From Planctomycetota bacterium (GTDB lineage Bacteria; Planctomycetota; Phycisphaerae; SM23-33; FEN-1343): a stretch of 5,692 bases of DNA. The position numbers and the translations under genes are program-made. Shown in pieces: positions 1 to 5,692 of this stretch. The stretch is taken from NCBI GenBank assembly GCA_013203365.1, contig JABMQG010000120.1, positions 1 through 5,692 on the forward strand, given 5' to 3'. Within the stretch, counting starts at the first letter, position 1; the number at the start of each line of letters is the position of its first letter. Below the pieces are notes generated by a model. That model saw nothing but the letters and a program-made list of their open reading frames with translations, ran no database searches and had not been told where the DNA came from.

Positions 1-101
1 GCGACGCGCTCGGGCTGAGGGTTGGCGACGAAGTCAAACTCTGGTACGAGGATCGGCACGGGCCAACCGTCTTGCCGTCGGCCGAGGCACCTGCCGAATA
101 A
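1..101 (+). CDS. C-terminal end of an unrecognised protein (partial)
   Basis: An open frame enters from the left edge (first full codon at 3) and stops at TAA 99-101, giving 32 residues that begin DALGLRVGDEVKLWYEDRHG and end in a Pro/Ala/Glu-rich tail. About three quarters of its codons end in G or C, as expected for real coding sequence in this GC-rich DNA. The LGLRVGDEV-like stretch resembles a strand-turn-strand of a small beta-barrel domain, but this is too little to assign a family. It lies 49 bp upstream of bioA on the same strand, so the two could share a transcript and a biotin-related role is possible but unproven. No known Bio protein C-terminus is recognisable in it. Reading frame fairly sure, function unknown. 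Confidence 0.55.
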   Translation, partial: DALGLRVGDEVKLWYEDRHGPTVLPSAEAPAE

Positions 102-139
102 GATCGTTACCTGACCAATACTTTTTCTTTTTCTGCACC

Positions 140-144
140 GGAAG
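140..144 (+). promoter_or_regulatory. Ribosome binding site of bioA
   Basis: GGAAG lies 6 nt before the ATG at 151 and is a modest Shine-Dalgarno match. No other in-frame start with a better site is visible nearby, so it supports ATG 151. Just upstream, 121-134 is an unbroken 14-nt pyrimidine tract (mostly T). It could help unstructured ribosome loading. No GC-rich stem precedes it, so it is not a convincing terminator, and no clear -35/-10 pair is visible in the 49-bp gap. Confidence 0.5.
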
Positions 145-150
145 ATACCT

Positions 151-1509
151 ATGACCGACAAAGTGGACGTTTCTCATCGAAGCGACCGGCTTCGCCGCAC
201 CGACCAGAGGTGCCTATGGCACCCGTTTACACCAATGCGGCTGTGGTTGGCGGATGAGCCTGTGGTGATCGAGCGTGGCGAGGGGTTCTGGCTTATCGAC
301 ACGGACGGACGACGATACATCGACGGCGTCTCTAGCCTGTGGTGCAACGTACATGGGCATCGGGTGGAGCAACTCGACGAAGCCATCCGTGGTCAGCTCG
401 ACAAGATCGCACACAGCACCTTGCTGGGACTGGCCTGCGATGTGAGCATCGAACTAGCCGAGGCCCTGCTGCCCGTTGCCTCGATCGGCGGAGAATTGAC
501 CCGGGTGTTCTACAGCGACTCAGGCAGCGAGGCGGTCGAGATCGCCCTCAAGATAGCCTATCAGTATTGGCAAAACAAAGGCCAGCCCAAGCGGAGGCGT
601 TTCATCGCCCTTCGCGAAGGCTACCACGGCGATACGGTCGGATCGGTAAGCCTGGGCGGGATCGACCTGTTCCACAAGATATATCACCCGCTGCTGTTCG
701 AGACGATCTTCGTCGATTCACCCTGCCCGCAGTTTCACCCGGCCGGCGAAAACGCCGGGGAGGCGGTGCTGGATCAACTCGACGTGGTGATGCGGACGCA
801 TCGGGGTGAAATATGCGCGGTGACCGTCGAGCCGCTCATCCAGGGCGCTGGTGGCATGCTGACACATGCCCGGGGCTTCCTGCAAGGGCTGCGAGAGCTC
901 ACCCGGCGCCATGACGTGCTACTCATCGCCGATGAGGTTGCCACCGGCTTTGGCCGGACGGGCAGGATGTTCGCCTGCCATCACGAAGGAGTCGCCTGCG
1001 ACCTGATGTGCATGGCCAAGGGCCTGACCGGCGGGTACCTGCCGTTGGCTGCAACATTGACTACGGAGGAAATCTTCGAAGCCTTCCTCGGCGAGCCCAC
1101 CGAGGGCAAGACGTTCTACCACGGTCATACCTACACCGGTAACGCCCTGGCATGCGCCGTGGCCCTGGCCAGCCTGAAGCGATTCCAGACCGAGCGGGTA
1201 ATCGAACGAATGGCACCTAAGATTGACTTGATCACCCGCCGGCTTGCCGAGATGCGGCCTTTGCCGAACGTAGCCCGAACGCGCCAGTGCGGGTTCATGG
1301 TCGGAATCGACCTGGCAAGGGCCGACGGCAAACCGTTTGACCTGGCCGCGCGCACAGGGGCGGCAGTCTGCCAAGCCGCACGCAGATGCGGCATCATTAT
1401 CCGCCCGCTGGGCGATACGGTCGTGCTCATGCCGGCCCCGGCAATGGACGCCGAGACGCTCGATCGGCTGCTGGCCGGTGTAACCGAGACAATCGATGCC
1501 TTTTTTTAG
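151..1509 (+). CDS. bioA: Adenosylmethionine-8-amino-7-oxononanoate aminotransferase (DAPA synthase), biotin biosynthesis
   Basis: This cytosolic, PLP-dependent, fold-type I (class III) aminotransferase converts 7-keto-8-aminopelargonate to 7,8-diaminopelargonate, the step before dethiobiotin synthetase in biotin synthesis. The 452 residues match the usual 430-460. Visible motifs in order: N-terminal LWHPFTPM (22-29), DGVSSLWCNVHGH (58-70), the PLP phosphate-binding SDSGSEAVE (122-130), GYHGDT (157-162; Tyr158 stacks on PLP), VEPLIQGAGGM (226-236), IADEVATGFGRTG (259-271; Asp261 contacts the pyridine nitrogen), MAKGLTGGYLP (288-298; Lys290 is the Schiff-base lysine), HGHTYTGN (324-331) and IIRPLGD (416-422; Arg418 for the substrate carboxylate). 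No catalytic residue seems missing. The variants WHPFT, GGYLP and HGHTYTGN match my recollection of Bacillus BioA better than E. coli BioA (WHPYT, GGTMT, HGPTFMGN). The Bacillus enzyme is known to use lysine rather than S-adenosylmethionine as amino donor, so the donor here is open. The gene ends in seven T's running into TAG, giving a Phe-Phe C-terminus. No BirA-operator-like sequence is seen upstream. Confidence 0.95.
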   Translation: MTDKVDVSHRSDRLRRTDQRCLWHPFTPMRLWLADEPVVIERGEGFWLIDTDGRRYIDGVSSLWCNVHGHRVEQLDEAIRGQLDKIAHSTLLGLACDVSIELAEALLPVASIGGELTRVFYSDSGSEAVEIALKIAYQYWQNKGQPKRRRFIALREGYHGDTVGSVSLGGIDLFHKIYHPLLFETIFVDSPCPQFHPAGENAGEAVLDQLDVVMRTHRGEICAVTVEPLIQGAGGMLTHARGFLQGLRELTRRHDVLLIADEVATGFGRTGRMFACHHEGVACDLMCMAKGLTGGYLPLAATLTTEEIFEAFLGEPTEGKTFYHGHTYTGNALACAVALASLKRFQTERVIERMAPKIDLITRRLAEMRPLPNVARTRQCGFMVGIDLARADGKPFDLAARTGAAVCQAARRCGIIIRPLGDTVVLMPAPAMDAETLDRLLAGVTETIDAFF

Positions 1510-1668
1510 CGTCCCTAACAGCAATAAGGCGTCGCCCCAAGGCGTAGCATCGGCTCGGCTGGCAAGGGGCGCGAAGCAGGCAACCCTAGCCTTTCTTGCC
1601 GATGCCCCCTGAAGACGCCAGATGACCTGAAAGCAAGCCAATGGCAGGGGCATTCTGTTAGGGGCTCT
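1508..1668. repeat. Long palindromic intergenic element with nested inverted repeats
   Basis: The gap downstream of bioA folds as a series of nested arms. The outer pair is 1508-1521 with 1655-1668: 12 of 14 positions are complementary, with a perfect 9-bp core (CCCTAACAG / CTGTTAGGG) and one mismatch that becomes a G-U pair in RNA. Inside are 1528-1533 with 1614-1619 (GGCGTC/GACGCC), 1547-1554 with 1598-1605 (GCATCGGC/GCCGATGC, perfect 8 bp) and 1561-1568 with 1584-1591 (7 of 8). The last two are separated by 6-nt spacers on each side. An alternative pairing, 1602-1611 with 1645-1653 (one bulge), competes with the third arm. The outer left arm overlaps the bioA stop codon. It could be a structured 3' UTR or bidirectional terminator between convergent genes, a MITE-like insertion, or a small RNA. 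No clear target-site duplication is visible. Confidence 0.5.
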
Positions 1669-1685
1669 TTGTTCATTCAATCAAT

Positions 1686-1734
1686 CCAAAACCGACCTGG
1701 TCATATAATACGCAGGAACTGTCTTGCGGTTTGG
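1686..1734 (-). terminator. Possible 3' hairpin of the minus-strand glycosidase operon
   Basis: Immediately after the TAA of the minus-strand gene (1735-1737) the transcript reads CCAAACCG, then a 32-nt loop, then CGGTTTTGG: an 8-bp stem with one bulged base (1727-1734 with 1686-1694). A short inner stem, 1713-1716 with 1696-1699, is nested in the loop. The stem position is right for a terminator or an mRNA-stabilising 3' end, but it is AT-containing, has a large loop and lacks a following run of U, so it is not a canonical Rho-independent terminator. Confidence 0.25.
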
Positions 1735-3798
1735 TTAGAACTCCAAACACACGGCCGCGTGAATATCCAGACGCGGCAGCACGGCGCGCACAAGGCCGTC
1801 GGCGTAGTCAAATTGGAGCGGCTTTTTATCTGGGATAAGCTTAACCGAAACAGGCTTGGCCGGTGCCGCGACGGCAAAAGGAATGTCGAAAAGCGGTCGG
1901 GTCTGCTCAATTATGTGATAGTGGTCGCCGTGCCAGAAATCGTCTTCGCTGCCGGCACCGTGATTTAGACAAGCCTGCACCATGTGGAGTATGAGATTCC
2001 CGCCGACGGTCATCAAGTTGGTTTCCACCCATGGGGGAGCCTGCACCTGCATGGGGTTGGGCGACAGCAGTTCCAGCGCCGCTATGAGCAGGTCCCTCAC
2101 CCATGGAAACGAATGGGCCCAGTACGCCTGCCCCAACGAACCAGCAATCAGTATGACCTTGCCCTTGCCGAAGTTGTTTATCGTCATGGCAGGCCCACTG
2201 GCTGATCTCTTTGGCGGCAGGACACTCGTGCGGAAGCTGATGCCCTTGGCGAGGTTCCATTCGTCGATGGGATCGATCAGGGAACACAAGACGGTGCCGG
2301 TGGTAGCGGTAAAACGCACGGGCCTTTCATGGACTAATAGCGGGGTCTGGGTGGCGTTTTCTATGGCTAGCTTGCCGTCCAAGGCCACGTAGAATGCCGA
2401 ATATGGCGATGGTGCGACATCTTTTACCCCCAGCGCCTCGCAAAGCACACCGGCCTGGCCGGCGAGCAGATCGTTGCCCTCGATGATCGCATGCCCGCCT
2501 GCCCGAATCCATTCCACGAGCTTTTCCCATCGCTTGGGCTTCCACAGCTTCTCGGGAGAGGGGACAAGAAGAACCTTATACTTCGCGGGTTCTTCAGCCA
2601 ACAGATCCAGACCTGATTCATCGAGAATATCGAACTGCTTATGTGCCTCAATCAGTGCCTTGGCGATCCCTTCAACCGGGGGCTTCGTCACAGGTTCGTC
2701 ATCGGCGAGGACGGCGGTGTGAGTAACCGCCTTGGCGCCGATAGTCCATGGGTCCAGGGCCTCGGCGGCTTTGAAAACGGTTCGGAGTCGGCGGTAGGTT
2801 TCCGGCTCGAGCGAACCCCACGGCCGAAGGTAATCCCCGACCATCATTTGCATCCCGTGTGATAACGACGTAAGGGCCTCGGTATGTGTCATGGCCTGGG
2901 GCTTGGTGGTTAGCTCTCCCCAGCATCCGATGAAGGCGTACTGGCCGGCCAGCGTGGGCACGCCGGTCGTGCGGCGGTGGCGCGCTATTATCCCGCTGCC
3001 AAGATAGCCTATGTCCTTGAAAATCCAGTGGACCGAAGTCTCGTAGAGGCTCAGGTCGAAGAGCTTGGAATTGGCCTTGTCGAGGTCTTTGTCCCACGGT
3101 ATCGACCGGATTCCGCTGACGAGCAATGTCTCGGGCAATATCGCTTTCACAAAGTCGCGAACCTGACTGTAAAAGTCGAAAAGCATGCGCGTTCTCACCA
3201 TTGTCCAGGGTCGAGGGTCTTCGGCGAGGGCGTTCAGGTCCATCTCGCAGCCGTGGTAGGCCTTGAATTTCGCCTTGCATTCCGGGCAGGGGCACGGCTC
3301 GGCGACGCCCATGGTATCAAAGAACAGCCCGTCCGGGCGATACCGCTCGCATATCTCGCGGAGTTGGGGCAGCATCATCTTATCCAAATACTCCTGGTGG
3401 ATGCCAACGTTCAACCAAGGATACGGTTTGGGCGGATGAAGGCATGCCGGGTTCTGGTTTTGCCACTGCGGGTACGTGCGGGCGGCATAATCGTCGGACA
3501 GCACGGAATAGTAAACAAGCAACGGTAGCCCGCGCCGGCGTGCCTCGGCCACGATATCGCCCGTGAAATCTCCTTTCACGTAACTGAGCCGGTGCCCAAC
3601 ATCTGTCGGATAGTAGCAGTTGCCCCAGTGGTCCTTGGCGAAGAAAGACAGCATTTGGGCGCCGGCCTTGATTGCCGTGTCTACTATTTCCGAAGGCGAC
3701 CAGCGATAGAACATTTCATTTTCGCCGGCATCCCATTCGGGATAATGGGCGTCGATAAAGACGAATCGGTTGAGCTTGTGCACGTCGAGTTTCATCAT
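1735..3798 (-). CDS. GHL6/GH29-like glycoside hydrolase with GH42-type trimerisation domain (putative, substrate unknown)
   Basis: The 687 residues fall into three parts resembling the A-B-C layout of GH42 beta-galactosidases. Residues about 8-350 look like a TIM barrel of the GHL6 (hypothetical glycosyl hydrolase 6)/GH29-related kind. It contains RPDGLFFD ending at Asp161, followed by a CPCPEC cysteine motif (169-174), then LYETSVHW with Glu253, and GDYLRPWGSLEPETYRRL (321-338). Asp161 and Glu253 are the best candidates for catalytic acids, by inference. Residues about 355-580 look like the glutamine-amidotransferase-like trimerisation domain (YKVLLVPSPEKL, then EWIRAGGHAIIEGNDLL). Residues about 585-687 form a beta-sandwich ending in the family-typical LDIHAAVCLEF. 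There is no signal peptide, lipobox or membrane segment, so it is probably cytoplasmic. It follows the beta-helix gene by 64 bp on the same strand, most likely in one operon. The start is either of two consecutive ATGs (3798 or 3795). It is an uncharacterised family: a fucosidase, galactosidase or other exo-glycosidase is possible, and loss of catalysis cannot be excluded. Confidence 0.75.
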   Translation of the reverse strand: MMKLDVHKLNRFVFIDAHYPEWDAGENEMFYRWSPSEIVDTAIKAGAQMLSFFAKDHWGNCYYPTDVGHRLSYVKGDFTGDIVAEARRRGLPLLVYYSVLSDDYAARTYPQWQNQNPACLHPPKPYPWLNVGIHQEYLDKMMLPQLREICERYRPDGLFFDTMGVAEPCPCPECKAKFKAYHGCEMDLNALAEDPRPWTMVRTRMLFDFYSQVRDFVKAILPETLLVSGIRSIPWDKDLDKANSKLFDLSLYETSVHWIFKDIGYLGSGIIARHRRTTGVPTLAGQYAFIGCWGELTTKPQAMTHTEALTSLSHGMQMMVGDYLRPWGSLEPETYRRLRTVFKAAEALDPWTIGAKAVTHTAVLADDEPVTKPPVEGIAKALIEAHKQFDILDESGLDLLAEEPAKYKVLLVPSPEKLWKPKRWEKLVEWIRAGGHAIIEGNDLLAGQAGVLCEALGVKDVAPSPYSAFYVALDGKLAIENATQTPLLVHERPVRFTATTGTVLCSLIDPIDEWNLAKGISFRTSVLPPKRSASGPAMTINNFGKGKVILIAGSLGQAYWAHSFPWVRDLLIAALELLSPNPMQVQAPPWVETNLMTVGGNLILHMVQACLNHGAGSEDDFWHGDHYHIIEQTRPLFDIPFAVAAPAKPVSVKLIPDKKPLQFDYADGLVRAVLPRLDIHAAVCLEF

Positions 3799-3802
3799 GC
3801 TT

Positions 3803-3807
3803 CTCCC
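3803..3807 (-). promoter_or_regulatory. Ribosome binding site choosing between two adjacent ATG codons
   Basis: On the minus strand GGGAG precedes two consecutive ATGs. The spacer is 4 nt to the first (3798) and 7 nt to the second (3795). The second spacing is closer to the usual optimum, so the mature protein may begin MKLDVHKLN (686 residues). The difference is one methionine and has no functional consequence. Confidence 0.5.
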
Positions 3808-3862
3808 AGTAGGTTATGGAAACCGAGCCTGCCGCCCTCGGGCAAGCGATTGTGTGCGCCGG

Positions 3863-5692
3863 CTATGAGCCTTCGATGTATATGTCGCGAAACTTGATAA
3901 CTCCCTTGCACTCTCGCAGACCAAAGAAGAACGCCACCCGTGTCGCCCCTTCTGGCGCCACAACTTCGCCGTCGGCTGCGGACCAGGGATAGCTTCCTTG
4001 ACTCGGCAGTTTTTCGTGGGTTTTCCCCTGGTCATCGATGCCCCACAAATAATGGCGAACGATGTTCTGTCCGGTGTCGTTGGTCCACCTCACGAAGACA
4101 ACAGGGCCGCTGGCTGGTTTGCCGGCAATCGGTTCGAGGCCCTCGGCGAGGGATCGCCAGTGAACCTTGTACCTAGTCCCTGGCACGGTTGGCAACGACG
4201 GGCTCCACCAGCCTTCTCCCAAGGGGTGCATTTTCTCTGGAACAACACCCTCTATGCTGATACCCCAACGTTTCTCCTCAACGCCCTCGTGCTCTTTCAC
4301 GAGCGACCCATCCGGTGCCGCCAGCCTTACGGCGATAATGCCGGCTACGTAAGACCCACCCGCAGCCCACAGGGGAGGCATGGCGGGATACGAAGTCTTG
4401 ATTATCCCGCCGGTCATGCTCCACGGGCTCTCGACGCCCACACCAAGTGACAGCCCGTCTCCGTCCCCTTGCCGCCAGAAGTAAGGCCGATTGGCGTACC
4501 CGCTGACTCCCGACGGGGACGCTCGCACCAATGTGGGATTGGCTACCATGGGTACCAGCAAGTCCGGTGTGCTGCTGTGAGGGACGCGGAATTTCACTAG
4601 CTGTATCTCGTCTTCGGTAAACTCGCCGACTCGGCCGTGGATCTCCTGGCCCGTATCCTTCCTAAGAGTTTCAAGTTCCGTATAGCCTTTTCCACCCCAT
4701 TGCACCAGTCGGCCGCCTTTGGGCACGGAGTACACGTTGCGGTCGAGTGACGCGATGTTCCACCCTAACGGGGCCGGGTCTTCCACCAAGATCCCCGCGC
4801 CATTGTCTACAAGCCAATTACCTTCAACTCTCTGGGCTACCATCGGCGGGTATCGTTCCGGGGTGCCAAACCAGATCGCTGAAGAGCGATTGCGGAATAG
4901 ATAGTTGCCCAGGATAAGATTGAAGATGTTGTTCCGTACCCCAATACCGCTACCGTTTTCAAAGCAGGTGTTGTATGCCAGGACGTTTGCATTTTGACTT
5001 TGCTCGACGTAAATTCCCGTTGCCTGGCGATAGGAGACATTACCGTAGATCGCGTTATAACTGCTGGCGATGTCACACCATATTCCCAAACCGCCGCCGT
5101 GGTGCTCAGCTGGTGGGACCTCTGCGATCACATTGTTCCGGATGGTGGAGTAGTCTCCCCCGTTTGTCTTGAAGACGCCTTCCCATGCAGTGCCGACAAT
5201 TTGGGGGTCCTGTAGCGCGCCGACCACTAGGTTATCCTCGAAGACAAAGCAGCTCCCCCGCCACCAGATCGCCTGGTGCAGGCTGTTAAGGACGGTATTT
5301 CGTCGAACGATGTTGTTCGTTCCCCATATATTCAAGCCGGCGGTCCCGCCCGGTAGGCGTATTACGCAGTCTTCTATTACGCTCAGCGTGGTGCCGCCCT
5401 CCAGCCCCGATCGAAGCCGATCGAACGTCAAGCCCCGCAGCCGGATGCCCACGTTCAATACCCCTCTTCCGTCATATTCGGTTCCGGGGCGGGCTTGGGC
5501 GTCGAGTGAGAACGAATTGACCGATACTTCTATAAGATGATTGACCGACGGGTTACCATCGCCGGTGTTGAGATAAAGGCGTTTTTGCTTCTCGTCGTAC
5601 AGCCACTTTCCGGGTGTCTGGTCGGTAAGTGGGATTTCCGTGTGGGTCTCGGTTCGGTCCGTGCCGAACTCCACGTTTGGAACGTCATCCAC
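3863..5692 (-). CDS. Right-handed parallel beta-helix protein with C-terminal carbohydrate-binding-like domain (partial, N-terminus off the window)
   Basis: At least 609 residues read from the right edge to TAG at 3863-3865. The first visible codon is GTG at the very edge and is most likely an internal valine, so a signal peptide and first helix coils are probably missing. Residues 28-42 (PGKWLYDEKQKRLYL) are a segment often seen before the helix in this family. Residues about 75-320 are beta-helix coils of roughly 22-31 residues with an Asn ladder at regular turns (EDN 152-154, RNN 185-187, YGN 216-218, AYN 239-241, LGN 261-263, EGN 290-292). Residues about 380-609 look like a CBM4/9-like jelly roll, starting VANPTL and ending VAFFFGLRECKGVIKFRDIYIEG. 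Such helices occur in pectate lyase-like enzymes and several GH families (for example GH28, GH120, GH141). I cannot assign one. HH197-198 and Asp207 (HHGGGLGIWCD) lie on a coil and are possible site residues. It is probably exported and first in an operon with the TIM-barrel gene downstream. Confidence 0.8.
   Translation of the reverse strand: MDDVPNVEFGTDRTETHTEIPLTDQTPGKWLYDEKQKRLYLNTGDGNPSVNHLIEVSVNSFSLDAQARPGTEYDGRGVLNVGIRLRGLTFDRLRSGLEGGTTLSVIEDCVIRLPGGTAGLNIWGTNNIVRRNTVLNSLHQAIWWRGSCFVFEDNLVVGALQDPQIVGTAWEGVFKTNGGDYSTIRNNVIAEVPPAEHHGGGLGIWCDIASSYNAIYGNVSYRQATGIYVEQSQNANVLAYNTCFENGSGIGVRNNIFNLILGNYLFRNRSSAIWFGTPERYPPMVAQRVEGNWLVDNGAGILVEDPAPLGWNIASLDRNVYSVPKGGRLVQWGGKGYTELETLRKDTGQEIHGRVGEFTEDEIQLVKFRVPHSSTPDLLVPMVANPTLVRASPSGVSGYANRPYFWRQGDGDGLSLGVGVESPWSMTGGIIKTSYPAMPPLWAAGGSYVAGIIAVRLAAPDGSLVKEHEGVEEKRWGISIEGVVPEKMHPLGEGWWSPSLPTVPGTRYKVHWRSLAEGLEPIAGKPASGPVVFVRWTNDTGQNIVRHYLWGIDDQGKTHEKLPSQGSYPWSAADGEVVAPEGATRVAFFFGLRECKGVIKFRDIYIEGS

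Noticed and set aside
121..134. Pyrimidine/T-rich tract between the upstream gene and bioA, considered as a terminator
   Set aside because: No GC-rich inverted repeat precedes it, so it lacks the stem of a Rho-independent terminator.
1459..1507. Hairpin plus T7 run at the end of bioA as a canonical terminator
   Set aside because: The best stem is 4 bp (CGGT/ACCG) and ends 14 nt before the T-run. The nearer CGAT/ATCG pairing is also only 4 bp.
919..1680. 253-codon open frame on the minus strand across the 3' half of bioA and into the intergenic gap
   Set aside because: It lies antisense to a strongly conserved bioA and its translation has no recognisable domain. Long antisense frames are common in GC-rich genes.
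1704..1709. Perfect TATAAT on the plus strand in the intergenic gap, a possible -10 box
   Set aside because: No -35-like sequence lies about 17 bp upstream (1681-1686 reads TCAATC) and there is no plausible plus-strand gene downstream. It sits in the loop of the hairpin after the minus-strand gene.
2977..3528. 183-codon open frame on the plus strand inside the TIM-barrel gene
   Set aside because: It is fully contained antisense to a protein with clear domain logic throughout, and its product matches no family I recognise.
3824..3850. GC-rich short palindrome in the gap between the two minus-strand genes, considered as an intra-operon terminator or processing site
   Set aside because: The stem is 4-5 bp with no U-run after it, and the 64-bp gap with a good downstream ribosome binding site fits simple co-transcription.

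Overview
The window (5,692 bp, GC-rich, roughly 55-60 % by eye) looks like bacterial chromosome. It carries a biotin-biosynthesis gene on the plus strand and, facing it, the end of a carbohydrate-active operon on the minus strand. The pairing of a GHL6-like TIM-barrel/trimerisation-domain glycosidase with a parallel beta-helix protein ending in a jelly-roll domain is typical of polysaccharide-degrading Planctomycetota (Phycisphaerae-like), Lentisphaerota, Verrucomicrobiota or Armatimonadota. I favour Planctomycetota, but this rests only on recognising the families.

Layout: (1) 1-101, the last 32 codons of an unrecognised plus-strand gene. (2) 151-1509, a complete bioA (DAPA aminotransferase) with its PLP-site motifs intact. 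Its motif variants are closer to the Bacillus enzyme than to the E. coli enzyme. (3) 1510-1734, a non-coding stretch between convergent genes. It is unusually palindromic: nested inverted-repeat arms run from the bioA stop codon to about 1668, and a second hairpin abuts the stop codon of the minus-strand gene. (4) 1735-3798, minus strand, a 686-687-residue protein laid out like a GH42-type A-B-C enzyme but with a GHL6/GH29-like barrel. (5) 3863-5692, minus strand, at least 609 residues of a right-handed parallel beta-helix protein with a C-terminal carbohydrate-binding-like domain. Its N-terminus lies beyond the right edge.

How the genes fit together: the two minus-strand genes are 64 bp apart in the same direction and are probably co-transcribed from a promoter outside the window, with the beta-helix gene first. 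A plausible division of labour is that the beta-helix protein attacks or binds a polysaccharide outside the cytoplasm and the TIM-barrel protein, which shows no signal peptide, processes released oligosaccharides inside. The substrate is not evident. bioA is functionally unrelated and probably belongs to a transcription unit entering from the left.

I found no tRNA, rRNA, CRISPR array, transposase or phage gene. I see no convincing new multi-gene system. The points most worth checking are the palindromic intergenic element, the amino donor of this BioA, and the unassigned activity of the glycosidase pair.
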